Below are positions 1 through 10,881 of a stretch of 64,000 nucleotides of DNA, piece after piece. Numbering within the stretch: position 1 is the first letter of the stretch; each line of letters opens with the position of its first letter. The stretch spans positions 20,644 through 84,643 of the forward strand of contig JAOXSF010000053.1 in assembly GCA_025800125.1 (NCBI GenBank). Reading direction: 5' to 3'. The position numbers were made by a program, and so were the translations under genes. Origin of the DNA: Marinobacterium sp. (GTDB lineage Bacteria > Pseudomonadota > Gammaproteobacteria > Pseudomonadales > Balneatricaceae). Below the pieces are notes generated by a model. It worked only from the letters and a program-made list of their open reading frames with translations. It did no database searches and was not told the DNA's origin.

Positions 1-247
1 AGCGGGTACTGCAACATCGCACCAACCGGCACCGCCAGCAGCAGCTCGCAAACAGCATCCACCAGGCTTTCAGGCCGATATCTGGGGTAAGAAATAACGC
101 CGGTCAGGCCAGCGCAGTGATACTCACAGGTCGGGACTGATTGGGGTTTACCCCTGACGGATTTATGGTACCCATAAATACTTCCTGCCAAGCTATGTTA
201 ATAGACAGGGCACCAGCCTTTTCCCTTAACAACCTGTCAGGCCTCCC
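1..247. other. Left-edge spacer, possible end of an unidentified gene
   Basis: Two frames stay open here and both have plausible codon use. The plus frame beginning at position 3 ends with TGA at 138-140 and could be the C-terminal tail of a gene entering from the left. The minus frame open from about 191 to the window edge encodes a leucine-rich stretch with good CTG/GTG/GCG codon use between 1 and 110, but it has no ATG. I cannot tell which, if either, is real. Positions 141-247 should hold the promoter of the downstream kinase gene; no clear -35/-10 pair stands out. Confidence 0.3.
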
Positions 248-1180
248 ATGAACCCGACTGACCCTTTCTTTGCGAACTCTTTCTCTGCAAGCACATCGGG
301 CAACAGCCCCGCTATGGATGAAACAGACTTTCAGCAGCAACTGGAACAACAGCTTTATCTTCAGCATGACTTTCGTGTGCTGCACTGGGTACCGGTATCC
401 GGTAGTGCTATCAATAACTGCTATCAGCTGATTTTGCAAGATCAGCGCAAGCTGTTGCTCAAGTATCATAAAGCACCACCTTCGGGGTTCTATAAGGCCG
501 AAGCGTTCAATCTGCAACAACTGGCAGGCAGCGGTGTTATTCAGGCTCCAGCCGTAATTGCACAGAATGAACAGATGCTGGTCATGGAATGGATTGAACC
601 AGGCCCTCCCTCTGACAGTGCCCAGTTTACCCTCGGCAAACAACTGGCCCGGTTACATAACCGGCCTGTTGGGTACTTTGGTTTTGCACGGGATAATTTC
701 TGCGGTCTGACACCACAATGTAACCTTCGTAATGATGACGGCTTTGCATTTTTCAGCCAGCAACGCTTGCTGTTGCAGGGCAAAATAGCGCGGGATAGCG
801 GTTATCTGACCTTGCAGGACATCAACCAGCTGGAGCAACTCTGTCAGCGTTTATCACGGTGGATCCCCATACAACAGCCTGCGCTGCTGCATGGCGATCT
901 CTGGGCAGGAAACTTTCTGGTAGACAGCAAGGACAGCCCCTGGCTGATTGACCCAGCCTGCTACTATGGCTGGCCAGAAAGTGATCTGGCAATGACACGT
1001 ATGTTTGGTGGCTTCAGTGAAGCGTTTTACAGGGGCTATAACAGCGAACGACCGATTGAACAGGGCTTTGAATCACGTATTGACCTTTATAACCTTTATC
1101 ACTGGCTGAACCACCTGAACATGTTTGGTAGCCAGTACCACAGCGCTGTTGCCACCATACTGCAACGCTTTGGTCGGTAG
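248..1180 (+). CDS. Fructosamine kinase family protein (ketosamine kinase-like)
   Basis: Predicted cytosolic aminoglycoside-phosphotransferase-fold kinase that phosphorylates ketosamines (glycated amines) and so starts protein or amino-acid deglycation. The family hallmarks are all visible: the catalytic loop LLHGDLWAGNFLVD, the metal-binding segment LIDPACYYGWPESDLAM, then the MFGGF and FYRGY stretches and a C-terminal YNLYHWLNHLNMFG block. The length of 310 residues is close to the bacterial family norm (about 285-300). The first ATG is at 248; an in-frame ATG at 314 (MDETDF) lies nearer the usual N-terminus, and neither has a strong ribosome binding site, so the first 22 residues may not be translated. 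The physiological substrate of the bacterial enzymes is not settled. The next gene is convergent, 7 bp away. Confidence 0.88.
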   Translation: MNPTDPFFANSFSASTSGNSPAMDETDFQQQLEQQLYLQHDFRVLHWVPVSGSAINNCYQLILQDQRKLLLKYHKAPPSGFYKAEAFNLQQLAGSGVIQAPAVIAQNEQMLVMEWIEPGPPSDSAQFTLGKQLARLHNRPVGYFGFARDNFCGLTPQCNLRNDDGFAFFSQQRLLLQGKIARDSGYLTLQDINQLEQLCQRLSRWIPIQQPALLHGDLWAGNFLVDSKDSPWLIDPACYYGWPESDLAMTRMFGGFSEAFYRGYNSERPIEQGFESRIDLYNLYHWLNHLNMFGSQYHSAVATILQRFGR

Positions 1181-1187
1181 AATTGAT

Positions 1188-1496
1188 TCAATCACCAATC
1201 GTCAGATAATCGCGTTGCACCACATTTTCCAGTGCATTGACGGCGGCAACTAATTCTTCAAATGCCAGCCGTTTCGCTTTCAGCCGTGTCAGTTGTTCAG
1301 TGCTGGGCTTACTACCCTGACAAGCGTCAGAGAGTGATACAAGCTCAGCAATATAGTCAGCCCGTGCATGAGCCACCATGCGCAACATAGGCTCCAGGCG
1401 ACTCAGCGTCAGCTCTGGTACTGCTTCATCAATAATATCCCGATTAATCAGGCGACGGTGGCGTTCAAGTTCCATTAGTAGACGGTTACTTTCCAT
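1188..1496 (-). CDS. Conserved-looking small hypothetical protein, 102 aa
   Basis: I do not recognise a family. The start is placed at the ATG at 1496 because GGGAG lies 7 bases upstream; the longer open frame runs back through the tandem repeats at 1536-1657 and is unlikely to be translated. The product starts MESNRLLMELERHRR and is predicted almost wholly alpha-helical, with charged amphipathic stretches and no signal peptide or membrane segment, so it is likely a cytosolic helical-bundle protein. It ends 7 bp from the convergent kinase gene. Confidence 0.6.
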   Translation of the reverse strand: MESNRLLMELERHRRLINRDIIDEAVPELTLSRLEPMLRMVAHARADYIAELVSLSDACQGSKPSTEQLTRLKAKRLAFEELVAAVNALENVVQRDYLTIGD

Positions 1497-1535
1497 TTTA
1501 TGGCTCCCGTTTCGCTCCAGAGTGTGGCGCCTTGC

Positions 1536-1657
1536 TGAATATACAGAGGCTGTTGAATATACAGAGGCTATTGATACCCAGAGACTGTTGATACCCAGAG
1601 ACGACTCTGCTTTATCAGACACGTTTTGTCAGACGCCTAGTTTTGTCAGACGCCTAC
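1536..1657. repeat. Two adjacent short tandem repeats
   Basis: Units starting at 1536, 1554, 1572 and 1589 are 17-18 bp near-copies; the first two begin TGAATATACAGAGGCT and the next two TGATACCCAGAGAC. A second, unrelated pair of 17-bp units (TTTTGTCAGACGCCTAG, then the same ending in C) occupies 1624-1657. They lie just upstream of the small gene ending at 1188. This looks like slippage-type duplication rather than a protein-coding or mobile element. Confidence 0.8.
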
Positions 1658-1773
1658 CTAGAGGGTAACTACAGTACTGAGCCTGAGTCAGTGATGCAAC
1701 ACATCCCAGCACCAGAAGTACGGGGCTTGTCGCGCATTCCGGTCAGACAACCCGCTCCCTGAAAACCACAAAA

Positions 1774-1787
1774 CCACCCAAAGGTGG
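1774..1787 (-). terminator. Rho-independent terminator of trhP
   Basis: On the minus strand CCACC-TTTG-GGTGG forms a 5-bp stem followed by TTTTGTGGTTTTC. It lies about 75 bp past the trhP stop codon. Confidence 0.6.
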
Positions 1788-1859
1788 CTTTGCAATATCC
1801 AGCTGAACACTCATGCCTGACATACAGCAAGCACAAAATGCTCAGTCGCAACGAACAGC

Positions 1860-3227
1860 TTAACGTGCCGGAGCGTTTGGCAGATCACGCATTAACAGGC
1901 CAAATTCCAGACTTTGTGGAGCATCTACTTCAAAACGCACACGGTGGCCAGAACCAGGCGCCGCATCGGTTTCTTCGCCTTTCTTGTTGATCATGCTATT
2001 AAGTTTGAAACGCTTATTGCCTGATGGTGTCATCAGCTCCAGCGTATCACCTACTTCGAAACGGTTACGCACATCCACTTCAATCATATTACCGTCGCGA
2101 CCGAGTACTTCACCGACAAACTGCTGATGAACACCAACAGAGTTGCCCACTTCATAGTTCTGGTATTCGTCATGCACATGACGACGATAGAAACCTTCGG
2201 TGTAGCCACGGTTGGCAAGGTTTTCCAGGGTATCCATCAATGACATATCAAACGGCTTACCTGCAACCGCATCATCAATCGCCTGGCGGTATGCCTGAGC
2301 AGTACGGGCAGCGTAATAGTGAGACTTGGTACGGCCTTCAATCTTCAGGGAATCAACGCCCATCTCGGCCAGACGGTGAACGTGCTGAATAGCACGCAAG
2401 TCTTTGGAGTTCATGATGTAGGTGCCATGCTCATCTTCGAACGCTGGCATATATTCACCTGGACGGGTCTCTTCCTGCAGCAGGTAAACCTTGTCAGTCG
2501 GCTCACCCAGGCCAAGGTCTGTGGTCGGCTCGAACTGCTCTACACCACTGTTTGCCTGCTCAGTCGCTTGCTGGGCAACAGGGATCAGATCGCCATTATC
2601 ACCCTCTTTGGCTTCATGGGCATCGTATTTCCAGCGACAGCTGTTGGTGCAGGTTCCCTGGTTTGGATCACGCTTATTAATGTAACCGGATAGCAGGCAA
2701 CGGCCCGAGTAGGCGATACACAGAGAACCATGAACAAATACTTCCAGTTCCATTTCTGGGCATTGCTGACGAATTTCCTGCACCTCATCCAGCGACAACT
2801 CGCGGGAGAGAATGACACGCTCAATGCCTGCCCGGTGCCAGAATTTCACCGATGCCCAGTTCATGGTGTTAGCCTGTACTGACAGATGAATCGGCATGTC
2901 AGGGAAGGCATCTTTCACCATCATGATCAGACCCGGGTCGGACATGATCAGTGCATCTGGCCCCATCTCTATCACCGGACGCATATGATCCAGATAGGTT
3001 TTCAACTTGGAATTATGAGGCATGATGTTACTGGCCAGGAAAAACTTCTTGCCATGTTCATGGGCATAGTTGATACCATCAGCCAGGTTATCCATGTTGA
3101 AATCATTGTTACGCACCCGCAGGCTGTAACGGGGCTGACCGGCGTAAACGGCGTCCGCCCCATAAGCGAACGCATACTTCATATTTTTCAGTGTCCCCGC
3201 AGGTGACAGCAGTTCTGGTGTGCGCAT
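1860..3227 (-). CDS. trhP: tRNA 5-hydroxyuridine synthesis protein TrhP (YegQ, U32 family)
   Basis: Member of the peptidase U32 family needed for prephenate-dependent hydroxylation of uridine 34 in tRNAs, the first step of cmo5U/mcmo5U formation at the wobble position. Length 455 residues, matching E. coli YegQ. The start MRTPELLSPAGTLKNMKYAF and the central VHGSLCIAYSGRCLLSGY signature are diagnostic, followed by a cysteine group (GTCTNSCRW) consistent with iron-sulfur cluster binding in this family. A C-terminal beta domain (DTLELMTPSG) matches the TrhP-type extension. The ATG at 3227 begins directly next to a short tandem repeat (3228-3289) that occupies its leader. It appears monocistronic, with its own terminator at 1774-1787. 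Confidence 0.95.
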   Translation of the reverse strand: MRTPELLSPAGTLKNMKYAFAYGADAVYAGQPRYSLRVRNNDFNMDNLADGINYAHEHGKKFFLASNIMPHNSKLKTYLDHMRPVIEMGPDALIMSDPGLIMMVKDAFPDMPIHLSVQANTMNWASVKFWHRAGIERVILSRELSLDEVQEIRQQCPEMELEVFVHGSLCIAYSGRCLLSGYINKRDPNQGTCTNSCRWKYDAHEAKEGDNGDLIPVAQQATEQANSGVEQFEPTTDLGLGEPTDKVYLLQEETRPGEYMPAFEDEHGTYIMNSKDLRAIQHVHRLAEMGVDSLKIEGRTKSHYYAARTAQAYRQAIDDAVAGKPFDMSLMDTLENLANRGYTEGFYRRHVHDEYQNYEVGNSVGVHQQFVGEVLGRDGNMIEVDVRNRFEVGDTLELMTPSGNKRFKLNSMINKKGEETDAAPGSGHRVRFEVDAPQSLEFGLLMRDLPNAPAR

Positions 3228-3289
3228 AGTTGTCTCGAAAGTATTGTCTCGGAAAAAAGTATTGTCTCGGAAAACTGTCGTTTCGAACG
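3228..3289. repeat. 18-bp tandem repeat in the trhP leader
   Basis: A partial copy at 3228-3240 is followed by two full 18-bp copies, GTATTGTCTCGGAAAAAA (3241-3258) and the same with an altered end (3259-3276), then a decayed fragment. The array sits directly against the trhP start codon, so copy number changes the 5' untranslated region. Confidence 0.8.
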
Positions 3290-3343
3290 TTATGTAAGCC
3301 CGGCAGTCTGCTGCTGCCGGTAATCAGGTCGGAAATTTCGCGT

Positions 3344-3904
3344 TCAGGACAGGTCCTGTAGCGGTATCTCGAACAGCGGTGTATAGATAGAGCCACGTTC
3401 ACCCGGCCGACTCTGTAACAGCACAACAGAATCAGCCAGGCTGTACAGATCCAGTTCTGGCCAGGTTTCCGGCTGACTGAAATGGTTTTTCGCATCCAGC
3501 CGACCCAGCGTTATATGGGGCTTGAAATCTCGCTCTTCATACTCAACACCCGCCTCTCTGGCGATGTTGATCATCGTATCGTGCAATGCCATCAATGCTG
3601 AGCACTCGCTGGTCAGTGCGGCTACAAGGGCCAGCCGTTTACTGACGCGATAATATTCAGCAGCGTTAAGGTGTACCTGCAGCGACAGAACCTCTTTGAG
3701 GTGCTCCCGGCTGAGTTGCTCCAGCCTGTCTACCTGCTCCAGCTCAATCTCACCCAGAAAACAGAGCGTCAGGTGGTACTGCTCGGAATCAACCCAGCTG
3801 ACTTCCATCTGCCGGTCATAAGCACAGAGACTGTCAGCGTGATCGGCCAGCCAGCGTACAACAGACTGCGGCAGGGTCAGTGCGAAGAATGCCCGGATTT
3901 TCAT
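3344..3904 (-). CDS. thpR: RNA 2',3'-cyclic phosphodiesterase ThpR (LigT family)
   Basis: Member of the 2H phosphoesterase superfamily that opens RNA 2',3'-cyclic phosphates and can join tRNA half-molecules through a 2'-5' bond in vitro. The two catalytic HxTx motifs are present, HLTL in YHLTLCFLGE and HITL in FKPHITLGRL, at the expected spacing in a 186-residue protein. The start is set at the ATG at 3904 (MKIRAFFALTLP), which aligns with the family N-terminus; the open frame continues 34 codons further upstream without family resemblance. No signal peptide, so cytosolic. Confidence 0.9.
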   Translation of the reverse strand: MKIRAFFALTLPQSVVRWLADHADSLCAYDRQMEVSWVDSEQYHLTLCFLGEIELEQVDRLEQLSREHLKEVLSLQVHLNAAEYYRVSKRLALVAALTSECSALMALHDTMINIAREAGVEYEERDFKPHITLGRLDAKNHFSQPETWPELDLYSLADSVVLLQSRPGERGSIYTPLFEIPLQDLS

Positions 3905-4052
3905 TGCAGGTAACAACGGCTCCCAGATAGATGGAACGGAGTATTTTGCCTGTCTGATAAGACAGGCGCAATGGGCCGGAAGGGCGTGACAGTGATCATT
4001 TTTCATACACCCGGTATTGCTGTGGAAATGCTGGGCATTTTTATCTCACCTG

Positions 4053-7000
4053 TTATGGAGCCGTCGGATTACTCAGTAAAACCGCACCGGAAACAGATTC
4101 GTTACCATTACTGGCACCAAAACTGCTGATAACCCCCTGGGGTACACCAATCAGCGTCCCTGAACCAATCGGCACAGGCTCACCAACAAAGACAGCACGT
4201 GCGCCACCATCTAATCCGCTTACTGTACTGGTAGCGCCTGACTCCAACGGGATCGCATTGCCTGACAGTACATCTGCCAGATCAACAGCACCTGGCTTCT
4301 GAGTCAGTACAATATGCTGGCTGTCGATAGTCATATCAATCGAAGTTGAAACAATCTGCTGGGTACCAAAATTAACCCCCATGCTGGTGCCTGCCGGATT
4401 GTACACCCCCACTGTTCCATCCTGATTGGTTGGCGCACTACCATCTGCAGCATTCGCCAGCCGGTAAGAAACCGTGCCAACCGCTGTCGCCGCAGAGGTA
4501 CCACCCAGGCTCAGAATATCGTTATCAGAAAAACGGGAAGCGGCCTGGATATAGTGCAGACGACTCAGTGCTATATCTGCCCCTTCCAGCGAACCTTGTG
4601 AGGCATCATCCGCCCAGCGCCCCCAGGACACATCCAGCGAGCCATGGCTGCCAGTGCTTGCGGTATCACCTGCCAGTACATGCCTGTTGCTTGTATTGAT
4701 CCAGTGCCCGGTGGTTACCAGGGTCAGATTCCCATCCGAATTTTCGGTAATACGGCTATCCTGATCAGTGACAGACAAGACTGACGTCTGATGGCTTCCT
4801 GCCGTACCCTGTTGCGTTGCCAGCAGTAACTGAGTGGCCGATTTATCCGGGGTATCAGATTCAGTACGGCTATAAGCTGCTGTACCAGAGAAGTACTTTG
4901 TATTGGCAGCGTCAGTTGTATCTGTCAATTTAAACGCCGACATCGCCTGCTGCATACTGTTATCGTTATCACGATCCACCAGCGAGAACTTCAGATCACC
5001 ACTGCCATCACTGGAACCTCCCGTACGCGCTAACGCCAGATCAACAGCACTGCCTGTCACCGCCGTGGTTGCTGTTGTCTCATATTGATACCCTGTACCA
5101 CTTATATCGAACTTCACATCAGCATGCAGCAGGTGCATCCGGTTGAAGTCCAGCACAGCAGACGCCTCCATACCCGACACAATATTGCCATCACTGGCAC
5201 TGATCTGCATCGAGGCACTATCAGCGAGATAGAGAGCACCTTGCAAAGCCGCTGCCTGGCTGAAGCTATCGGTTTTTTCACTGTCGATAAATAGCAATGG
5301 CGCGCCACTGAGTGCAGCCTTGGCACCGGAATTAACTAACCAGTTACCTGTCGCCCAGCTGCCCCAGCGGATGGTACCGGTAGTATTTTCAGTGGCTGAA
5401 CGATGTGTGGTGTCCAGCACACAGGCACCAGTACCACCACAAAGGTCTTGCAGGTCAGCCCACAATGGCAGTCCGACCAGTGACGAAGAGGGTATATAGA
5501 CAGCTTGCCCATGCAGATTAAGCAACCCAACACTTGCAGTACCACTTTCCGTCAATGGCATCACCATCAGCATCGCATGATCAAAAGGCTGTAACGCTTG
5601 CTGTGTCAGCGCAAACACCCCATTCATCCCGGTGGTGTTCGTCGCATTCGTCAGCGCATAACTGCCTGAGACAAGATCAGCCGCGGCACCGGCTACACCT
5701 GAGAAGCTGATACTGCCATGGCCTGAAAGCGTATCGGTCTGTGTGGTATCCAGCCCGTTCAAAGTCACACGCTGACTGGTAGCCGCACCCGCCAACGATA
5801 TCGGGCCAGCAGCGTTAAACAGTAGCCAGTCTTTGCTGTCCAGGTTCAGCACCATATCCAGCGACAGAATTTGCGCCCGGCCATAATCAACCAGCATATT
5901 GGCGCTATTCAGCGTACCCGTAGTCCCGGTATGACTGGTCGGCGCTGTCTGTCCAGCAAGACTATAACGCAACACACCCGCAGAAGACGCCGCCATGGCA
6001 TCCGGGGTAATCACTTCAGATGCGTGAATATAGTGCATACCTGATTGGGCCAGTGGGGTACCATTTGATGTCAGCACCGTGCCATTGCTGCTCCAGTATC
6101 CCCAGCGCACGGTTTTGCCAGCTTCAGTTTTACTACCGCTGCTACTGTGTACAGCACTGGCACTATTACTGATTGTAAATGTGCCCTGGCCATTACCACT
6201 GGCCCAGTTATTGCTGCTGGTTGAGATAGAAACCGGCACACCGGTTGTGTTGTTTACCGCCTGCAAACCAACGGGGTCTGACGTCGCATCAACCGCCACA
6301 CTGGAGGCAGTCTGAGTTGCGCTGTCATCGTACAGAAAGGCAACATTCATAAACCCTGAAGCCATCTGTGTGGCCTGGTAACCGGCCGTACCATAAACAG
6401 TACCGCCATCATTGGCACCCTCCGCAGGCAGATCGTAGCTGGCCAGTAGATACTGAGCATAATCGCCATTAAAACGCAGGCTCGCATCACCTGTGCCAGA
6501 AATCCCCATCAGGGTCTCAGCCAGTGTCAATGCAACAGTATTGTCTGCCGAAAAAGCACTGCTCAGGCTGACAGCACTGCCACCTGCCAGTTCATATCGG
6601 TAATTACGCGCTCCCCCCCCAAGGTCCAGATCCAACCTGAGATCAGTAACCTGCTGCGCGGCCATGTCCACCTCAATGTAGTTTTCAGTGACGGTCGCTT
6701 TGGCGCCCGACACATTGAACAGGCTCACCTGAGCAAGGTCTGGCGGGGTATAACGTAAAGTGCCCTGGCCGGTCAGCGCGGCCACTTCGGACTGCGACAA
6801 CGCCTTATGTGTACTGGCGTAAGCAATTGGCTGTGCAGCAGTCACCAGACTGGAAGATAACCAGCGCTTCCAGCCTGCCTGCCAGTAACCCCAGTTGATA
6901 TAACTCTCGCTGGTGCCATCACCTAATGTGTAAGGGTAATTATTGGCACTACCCTCTGCGGTAAGATAAAGACTGCCATGGCTATCTGTCAGAACCGCCT

Positions 7001-10000
7001 GATGCAATGTCAGGTAATCCGTATTACTCAGTATGACCTGCCCACTGCCCGCTTTCAGATGACGTATATCCGCACCACTGCCATCGGAGTAGATAAACTG
7101 AAAATCATCAACATTAGCAGGGACAGTATCGTAAAGCACCGCACCTGTCTGAGCCGTGGCGGAGGCATCATGACTTGCTTCATAGGCGGTCAGTAAATGT
7201 TCTGCATTATCACCGGCAAAGCTGTACCCCAGCTGTCCGGTATGAGAAGTAGCTGGCGAACAACCCGAACAATTCCCTGTCAAGTCAACACGCTGAGTTG
7301 AAAGCGAGGTATCAATACCGTCAGTCGCTGTAGACTGATACTTCCACGTATTCGCACCGAATGTCTGAGCCAGCGTCAGTTCTACCAGCGTATTACTACT
7401 GAAATCCACCAACGCTGTACCGCCAGACGGTGCTGTACCATTACCCCCAGCTATATCCGTTGGCTGACTGCTACCTGCAACCTGGTACAAGCGCATCTCT
7501 GACTGCCCGCTCAGCTCCGCCGAGCTGGTCGGATTGTCTGAGTAGATGTAATGGTAGCTGCCAATTGCAGGTAACACGCTACTATCAACCTGTGCTGACC
7601 AGCCGCTGCTGATGCTACCAAAATGCACATCACCGATAGAGGCAGTTCCACGTGTTGCACCGGCGTTGTTCAGGTTAAATGTACAACCACTACTATTGCA
7701 GATGGTTGAACCATCTTCGCTATGGCTGACATTTACTGCTGAAAGCGTAGTCTGTACCAGCCCCCTATCAATGGAATCAACCTCCAGTACATCTGCTCCG
7801 GCTTCAGCGGTCTGTAAATAACTACGAGGAATCGCTGGCGGTGACCCGGCATTAGTGTCCAGTACAAAAGTGGACAGCACAGGGGTGCCCAAAGGCAGGG
7901 GTAATGCTTGCGCAACGGTCGCCTCGTAAGCGGCAACACCCAGCAAGCTACCATCACCGCTGGCACCACCCAGCTCCAGCGCGGCAACAGCCCGCTTTGC
8001 TTCACTGGCCGCATCACCGGCAAACTGAATCGTGGCAGTACCGGTAATCACAGAGCTACCGCTATCTTCCAGCGATACACTCCAGCTATCGCCCGACGTC
8101 GGCACAGGCGGTGCATTACCTGATAACCGGTAATCGTAACTGTAGTTGGGCGAACTAACGCCCAGCCTGAAATCAGTCATACTACCCAGGCCATAATCAA
8201 TTTCGAAATAGTGCAGGCCAGGCACCAGTGGTTGCTGTGTGGTACTGGCCAGTGCAAACCCGGACACCGGGTTATAACGATAGCGCCCCGACGATGGCAA
8301 CGACACCATATCAAGCAGATGGTCAACCGAGGTATAGAATAGCGGCCTAGCGCCCGCCACTGGCGCACTACCGTCCTGCACCAGTGTCCAGTTGCCGGTA
8401 TCCCATAAGCCCCAACTGATCCGATTGCTGGCATCACCACCGGCACTGCTGTCTGCCAGATAACCACTGACCCCAGTTTCAGGGGCCGTACTGGTGGAAA
8501 ACAGGTAATGATAACCGTGGCTGGTATCCCACAACAGGTCAAATGCCGAAGCGGCTGGGTCATTCACTGATACCTGAGCGATACCGGTATTGATACCAAG
8601 TCGTTGCGAAGAACCGCCATCAAACACCAGCTGATAGTTCACACTGTTCAGCGGTACCTGATCAAACACCAACGTACCAACAGTGTGCTCAGGCCCGCTG
8701 CTGCCCGATGTGCGCGAAAGGCCATAACTAGCGATCAGACGATCTGCGGCACTTCCCACAAAACTGTAACCAAACTGACCGGTATAGTTTTCACTGGCAG
8801 ACAAACAACTTACCCCAGTCGGACAACCTGCGCTCAAAACACCGTTCACACCAGTCACGTGCTGCTGCTGCGTAAAATCAGGGGCTGTACCACTACCTTC
8901 TTCAATGGTCATTGTCCGGCTACCAGCGGTATCGACCACCTGTACATTCAATGCCGTCAATGCAGGGTTCTGGAAGTCCATCACCAGGCTGCCCCTTTGC
9001 AAGCCTCCTAACGCAGATCCACTCTGGTCGGTCGGGCTCGTCCCTGCTGATGTATTCAATTGATACAGCACCGGGCTGGAGCTGGCCGAAGCCTTGCCGG
9101 CCACCTGTGCAACCGTTGTCGTGTCAGGGCTTTGAATATAATGCAAGGCACCCGCAGGCGTCTGCACCACACTGCTATCGGTTGTTTGCCAGTTGCTCTG
9201 CCATAAACCCCAGAATACCTGCTTACCAGTTTCACTCAGGTTTCCAGTCTGATCATGATTATCAGTATTAGCGGCACCTGAAGCATTAAAACTGAAACCA
9301 CCCGAGTTGCCGGAATGCACTGTATTTGCCGTACCATCCGGTGTTGTTGCCAGCGTCAGATCATGCAGCGAGCCATTAACCACCCAACCCTTTTGCTCAG
9401 CCGTTAACGCACTACTGCCCTGTATATAACTCAGCAACACCGAGCTATCAGCAACGGCTGTAGAAGTTACGGCAGCGGCAGGAGGCGGAGGTGGTGGTGT
9501 ACTGCTATCAGGTTGTGGCTCTGGTTCCGGTTCTGGCTGCGGTTCCGGTTCTGGCTGCGGTTCCGGTTCTGGCTGTGGTTCCGGTTCTGGCTGCGGTTCC
9601 GGTTCTGGCTGCGGTTCCAGTTCTGGCTGTGGTTCCGGTTCTGGCTGCGGTTCCGGTTCTGGCTGTGGTTCCGGCTCTGGCTGCGGTTCTGGCTGCGGTT
9701 CCGGTTCTGGCTGTGGTTCCGGTTCTGGCTGCGGTTCCGGTTCTGGCTGCGGTGTAATAACCGTTACCTGATCATTGTCCGTATCAACAACAACGCTACC
9801 AGCATTATCAGCTGCGGGCTGTTCTCCTTCTGCCAGCGCCTGGTTACCAAAATCACCGACGGTTTTATCCAGCTCTGTTGCTTCAGGTGCAGTATCAGTA
9901 ACTGGAGAATCTACTGCTGCAATACCTTCACCCTGATTATCCGGTTCAGGCAATGTTTCAGCCTGCATTTCACTGCTACCGGCATCCAGCCTGACCACCG

Positions 10001-10877
10001 TAGTACTGGAAGACAGAGGGGAAGAAGACAGTTTTTCAGGACTGATCGCATCTGTAGCACCATCTTCGTCGCCATTTGTTTGCCCCTGGCTCGACTCAGT
10101 CGGAATCCCAGTGTCACTGCCCTGTTCATCCCGTTGCTTCGAAGCCGGCTCAACATCATCCAGTTCTTCATCCAGGCCCGACTCACCCGCTGCGGTGCCC
10201 TGCGCGTCATCTTGCAGAATGACATAAGGTTGAATTCGGGTCTCAATACGGCCGTCTGAGGATGGTACAAAGCCAAACTCACCAGGGCGCAAAATAACTT
10301 CGCCCTGACGGTTAGTGACCGAAATAGCTCCTTTATCCACACCCAGGTACAAACCAGGCACAGGCCCCTGTACTGCCGGTGACGCCCCGCCTTGCTGCCC
10401 GGATACCAGCGCCAACCGATAGCTGGTACCACGAATACCGATGGTCGCCACCGCAGTTTTCAGCTGGTAATTGCCCTTATCAACCTTTCCGATCAGGCCG
10501 GTCAGCTTACGCATACCGCCCTTAAGCAACTGATAGTCAGCTTTACCGTTGGTTTTTTCCTGTGGTGTAAAGGTATAGCTGTTAACACGAAAGACTGTAT
10601 CCGGCTTCAGAGATACAGTGCCTTTATCCGTAAAGCGGATATGAACCCGCCCTTTTGGGCCCGTTTCCACAGTGTCACCGCTATACAGCTTTGTGCGTAT
10701 CCATGCCCGTTCACGGGAACCATCAGCATGGATAACCGTATTCTTACCAACACTGAGCAATACTCTTCCAGCCAGTTCTGCTGCCTGGGCAGGCTGAAAT
10801 ACCAGCAGAAAGGGCAACAGAGGTGTCGCAACACGACTATAAGTACAGAAACGGGAACTGAACGGATCACGGGCCAT
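4053..10877 (-). CDS. Giant FecR-domain protein with seven tandem WGxW modules
   Basis: A 2274-residue secreted or surface protein. A signal peptide covers residues 1-32 (hydrophobic [13 protein letters not shown], then AEL); no lipobox cysteine is present. Residues ~45-170 form a FecR domain ([29 protein letters not shown]), then an acidic linker, a Pro-Glu-Pro-Gln repeat at ~375-457 and a proline run. The rest consists of seven tandem modules with motifs at about residues 555, 820, 1084 (degenerate, FGSISSGW), 1327, 1589, 1836 and 2082, so the period is ~245-265 residues. Each holds a WGxW motif, a HYI segment, a strand like VDF, and a G-x-F-x-G-x-A-A-like segment near its end. Layout and strand pattern recall TbpB-type beta-barrel domains of Slam substrates, and the gene follows a Slam-like gene by 4 bp. 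Surface display is inference; binding partner unknown. Confidence 0.8.
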   Translation of the reverse strand: MARDPFSSRFCTYSRVATPLLPFLLVFQPAQAAELAGRVLLSVGKNTVIHADGSRERAWIRTKLYSGDTVETGPKGRVHIRFTDKGTVSLKPDTVFRVNSYTFTPQEKTNGKADYQLLKGGMRKLTGLIGKVDKGNYQLKTAVATIGIRGTSYRLALVSGQQGGASPAVQGPVPGLYLGVDKGAISVTNRQGEVILRPGEFGFVPSSDGRIETRIQPYVILQDDAQGTAAGESGLDEELDDVEPASKQRDEQGSDTGIPTESSQGQTNGDEDGATDAISPEKLSSSPLSSSTTVVRLDAGSSEMQAETLPEPDNQGEGIAAVDSPVTDTAPEATELDKTVGDFGNQALAEGEQPAADNAGSVVVDTDNDQVTVITPQPEPEPQPEPEPQPEPEPQPEPQPEPEPQPEPEPQPEPEPQPELEPQPEPEPQPEPEPQPEPEPQPEPEPQPEPEPEPQPDSSTPPPPPPAAAVTSTAVADSSVLLSYIQGSSALTAEQKGWVVNGSLHDLTLATTPDGTANTVHSGNSGGFSFNASGAANTDNHDQTGNLSETGKQVFWGLWQSNWQTTDSSVVQTPAGALHYIQSPDTTTVAQVAGKASASSSPVLYQLNTSAGTSPTDQSGSALGGLQRGSLVMDFQNPALTALNVQVVDTAGSRTMTIEEGSGTAPDFTQQQHVTGVNGVLSAGCPTGVSCLSASENYTGQFGYSFVGSAADRLIASYGLSRTSGSSGPEHTVGTLVFDQVPLNSVNYQLVFDGGSSQRLGINTGIAQVSVNDPAASAFDLLWDTSHGYHYLFSTSTAPETGVSGYLADSSAGGDASNRISWGLWDTGNWTLVQDGSAPVAGARPLFYTSVDHLLDMVSLPSSGRYRYNPVSGFALASTTQQPLVPGLHYFEIDYGLGSMTDFRLGVSSPNYSYDYRLSGNAPPVPTSGDSWSVSLEDSGSSVITGTATIQFAGDAASEAKRAVAALELGGASGDGSLLGVAAYEATVAQALPLPLGTPVLSTFVLDTNAGSPPAIPRSYLQTAEAGADVLEVDSIDRGLVQTTLSAVNVSHSEDGSTICNSSGCTFNLNNAGATRGTASIGDVHFGSISSGWSAQVDSSVLPAIGSYHYIYSDNPTSSAELSGQSEMRLYQVAGSSQPTDIAGGNGTAPSGGTALVDFSSNTLVELTLAQTFGANTWKYQSTATDGIDTSLSTQRVDLTGNCSGCSPATSHTGQLGYSFAGDNAEHLLTAYEASHDASATAQTGAVLYDTVPANVDDFQFIYSDGSGADIRHLKAGSGQVILSNTDYLTLHQAVLTDSHGSLYLTAEGSANNYPYTLGDGTSESYINWGYWQAGWKRWLSSSLVTAAQPIAYASTHKALSQSEVAALTGQGTLRYTPPDLAQVSLFNVSGAKATVTENYIEVDMAAQQVTDLRLDLDLGGGARNYRYELAGGSAVSLSSAFSADNTVALTLAETLMGISGTGDASLRFNGDYAQYLLASYDLPAEGANDGGTVYGTAGYQATQMASGFMNVAFLYDDSATQTASSVAVDATSDPVGLQAVNNTTGVPVSISTSSNNWASGNGQGTFTISNSASAVHSSSGSKTEAGKTVRWGYWSSNGTVLTSNGTPLAQSGMHYIHASEVITPDAMAASSAGVLRYSLAGQTAPTSHTGTTGTLNSANMLVDYGRAQILSLDMVLNLDSKDWLLFNAAGPISLAGAATSQRVTLNGLDTTQTDTLSGHGSISFSGVAGAAADLVSGSYALTNATNTTGMNGVFALTQQALQPFDHAMLMVMPLTESGTASVGLLNLHGQAVYIPSSSLVGLPLWADLQDLCGGTGACVLDTTHRSATENTTGTIRWGSWATGNWLVNSGAKAALSGAPLLFIDSEKTDSFSQAAALQGALYLADSASMQISASDGNIVSGMEASAVLDFNRMHLLHADVKFDISGTGYQYETTATTAVTGSAVDLALARTGGSSDGSGDLKFSLVDRDNDNSMQQAMSAFKLTDTTDAANTKYFSGTAAYSRTESDTPDKSATQLLLATQQGTAGSHQTSVLSVTDQDSRITENSDGNLTLVTTGHWINTSNRHVLAGDTASTGSHGSLDVSWGRWADDASQGSLEGADIALSRLHYIQAASRFSDNDILSLGGTSAATAVGTVSYRLANAADGSAPTNQDGTVGVYNPAGTSMGVNFGTQQIVSTSIDMTIDSQHIVLTQKPGAVDLADVLSGNAIPLESGATSTVSGLDGGARAVFVGEPVPIGSGTLIGVPQGVISSFGASNGNESVSGAVLLSNPTAP
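9511..9753 (-). repeat. Coding minisatellite for the Pro-Glu-Gln linker
   Basis: About 240 bp of imperfect 6/12/18-bp units based on GGTTCTGGCTGCGGTTCC (plus strand). They encode alternating PEPEPQ on the minus strand, between the FecR head and the tandem modules. The high identity between units predicts length variation between strains. The long plus-strand open frame over it (Trp/Phe/Arg/Leu rich) is a shadow of the repeat. Confidence 0.9.
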
Positions 10878-10881
10878 CGTA

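Noticed and set aside
9491..10259. Plus-strand open frames rich in Trp, Phe, Arg and Leu or Val-Pro-Ala repeats
   Set aside because: They are antisense shadows of the Pro-Glu-Gln minisatellite in the FecR protein gene.
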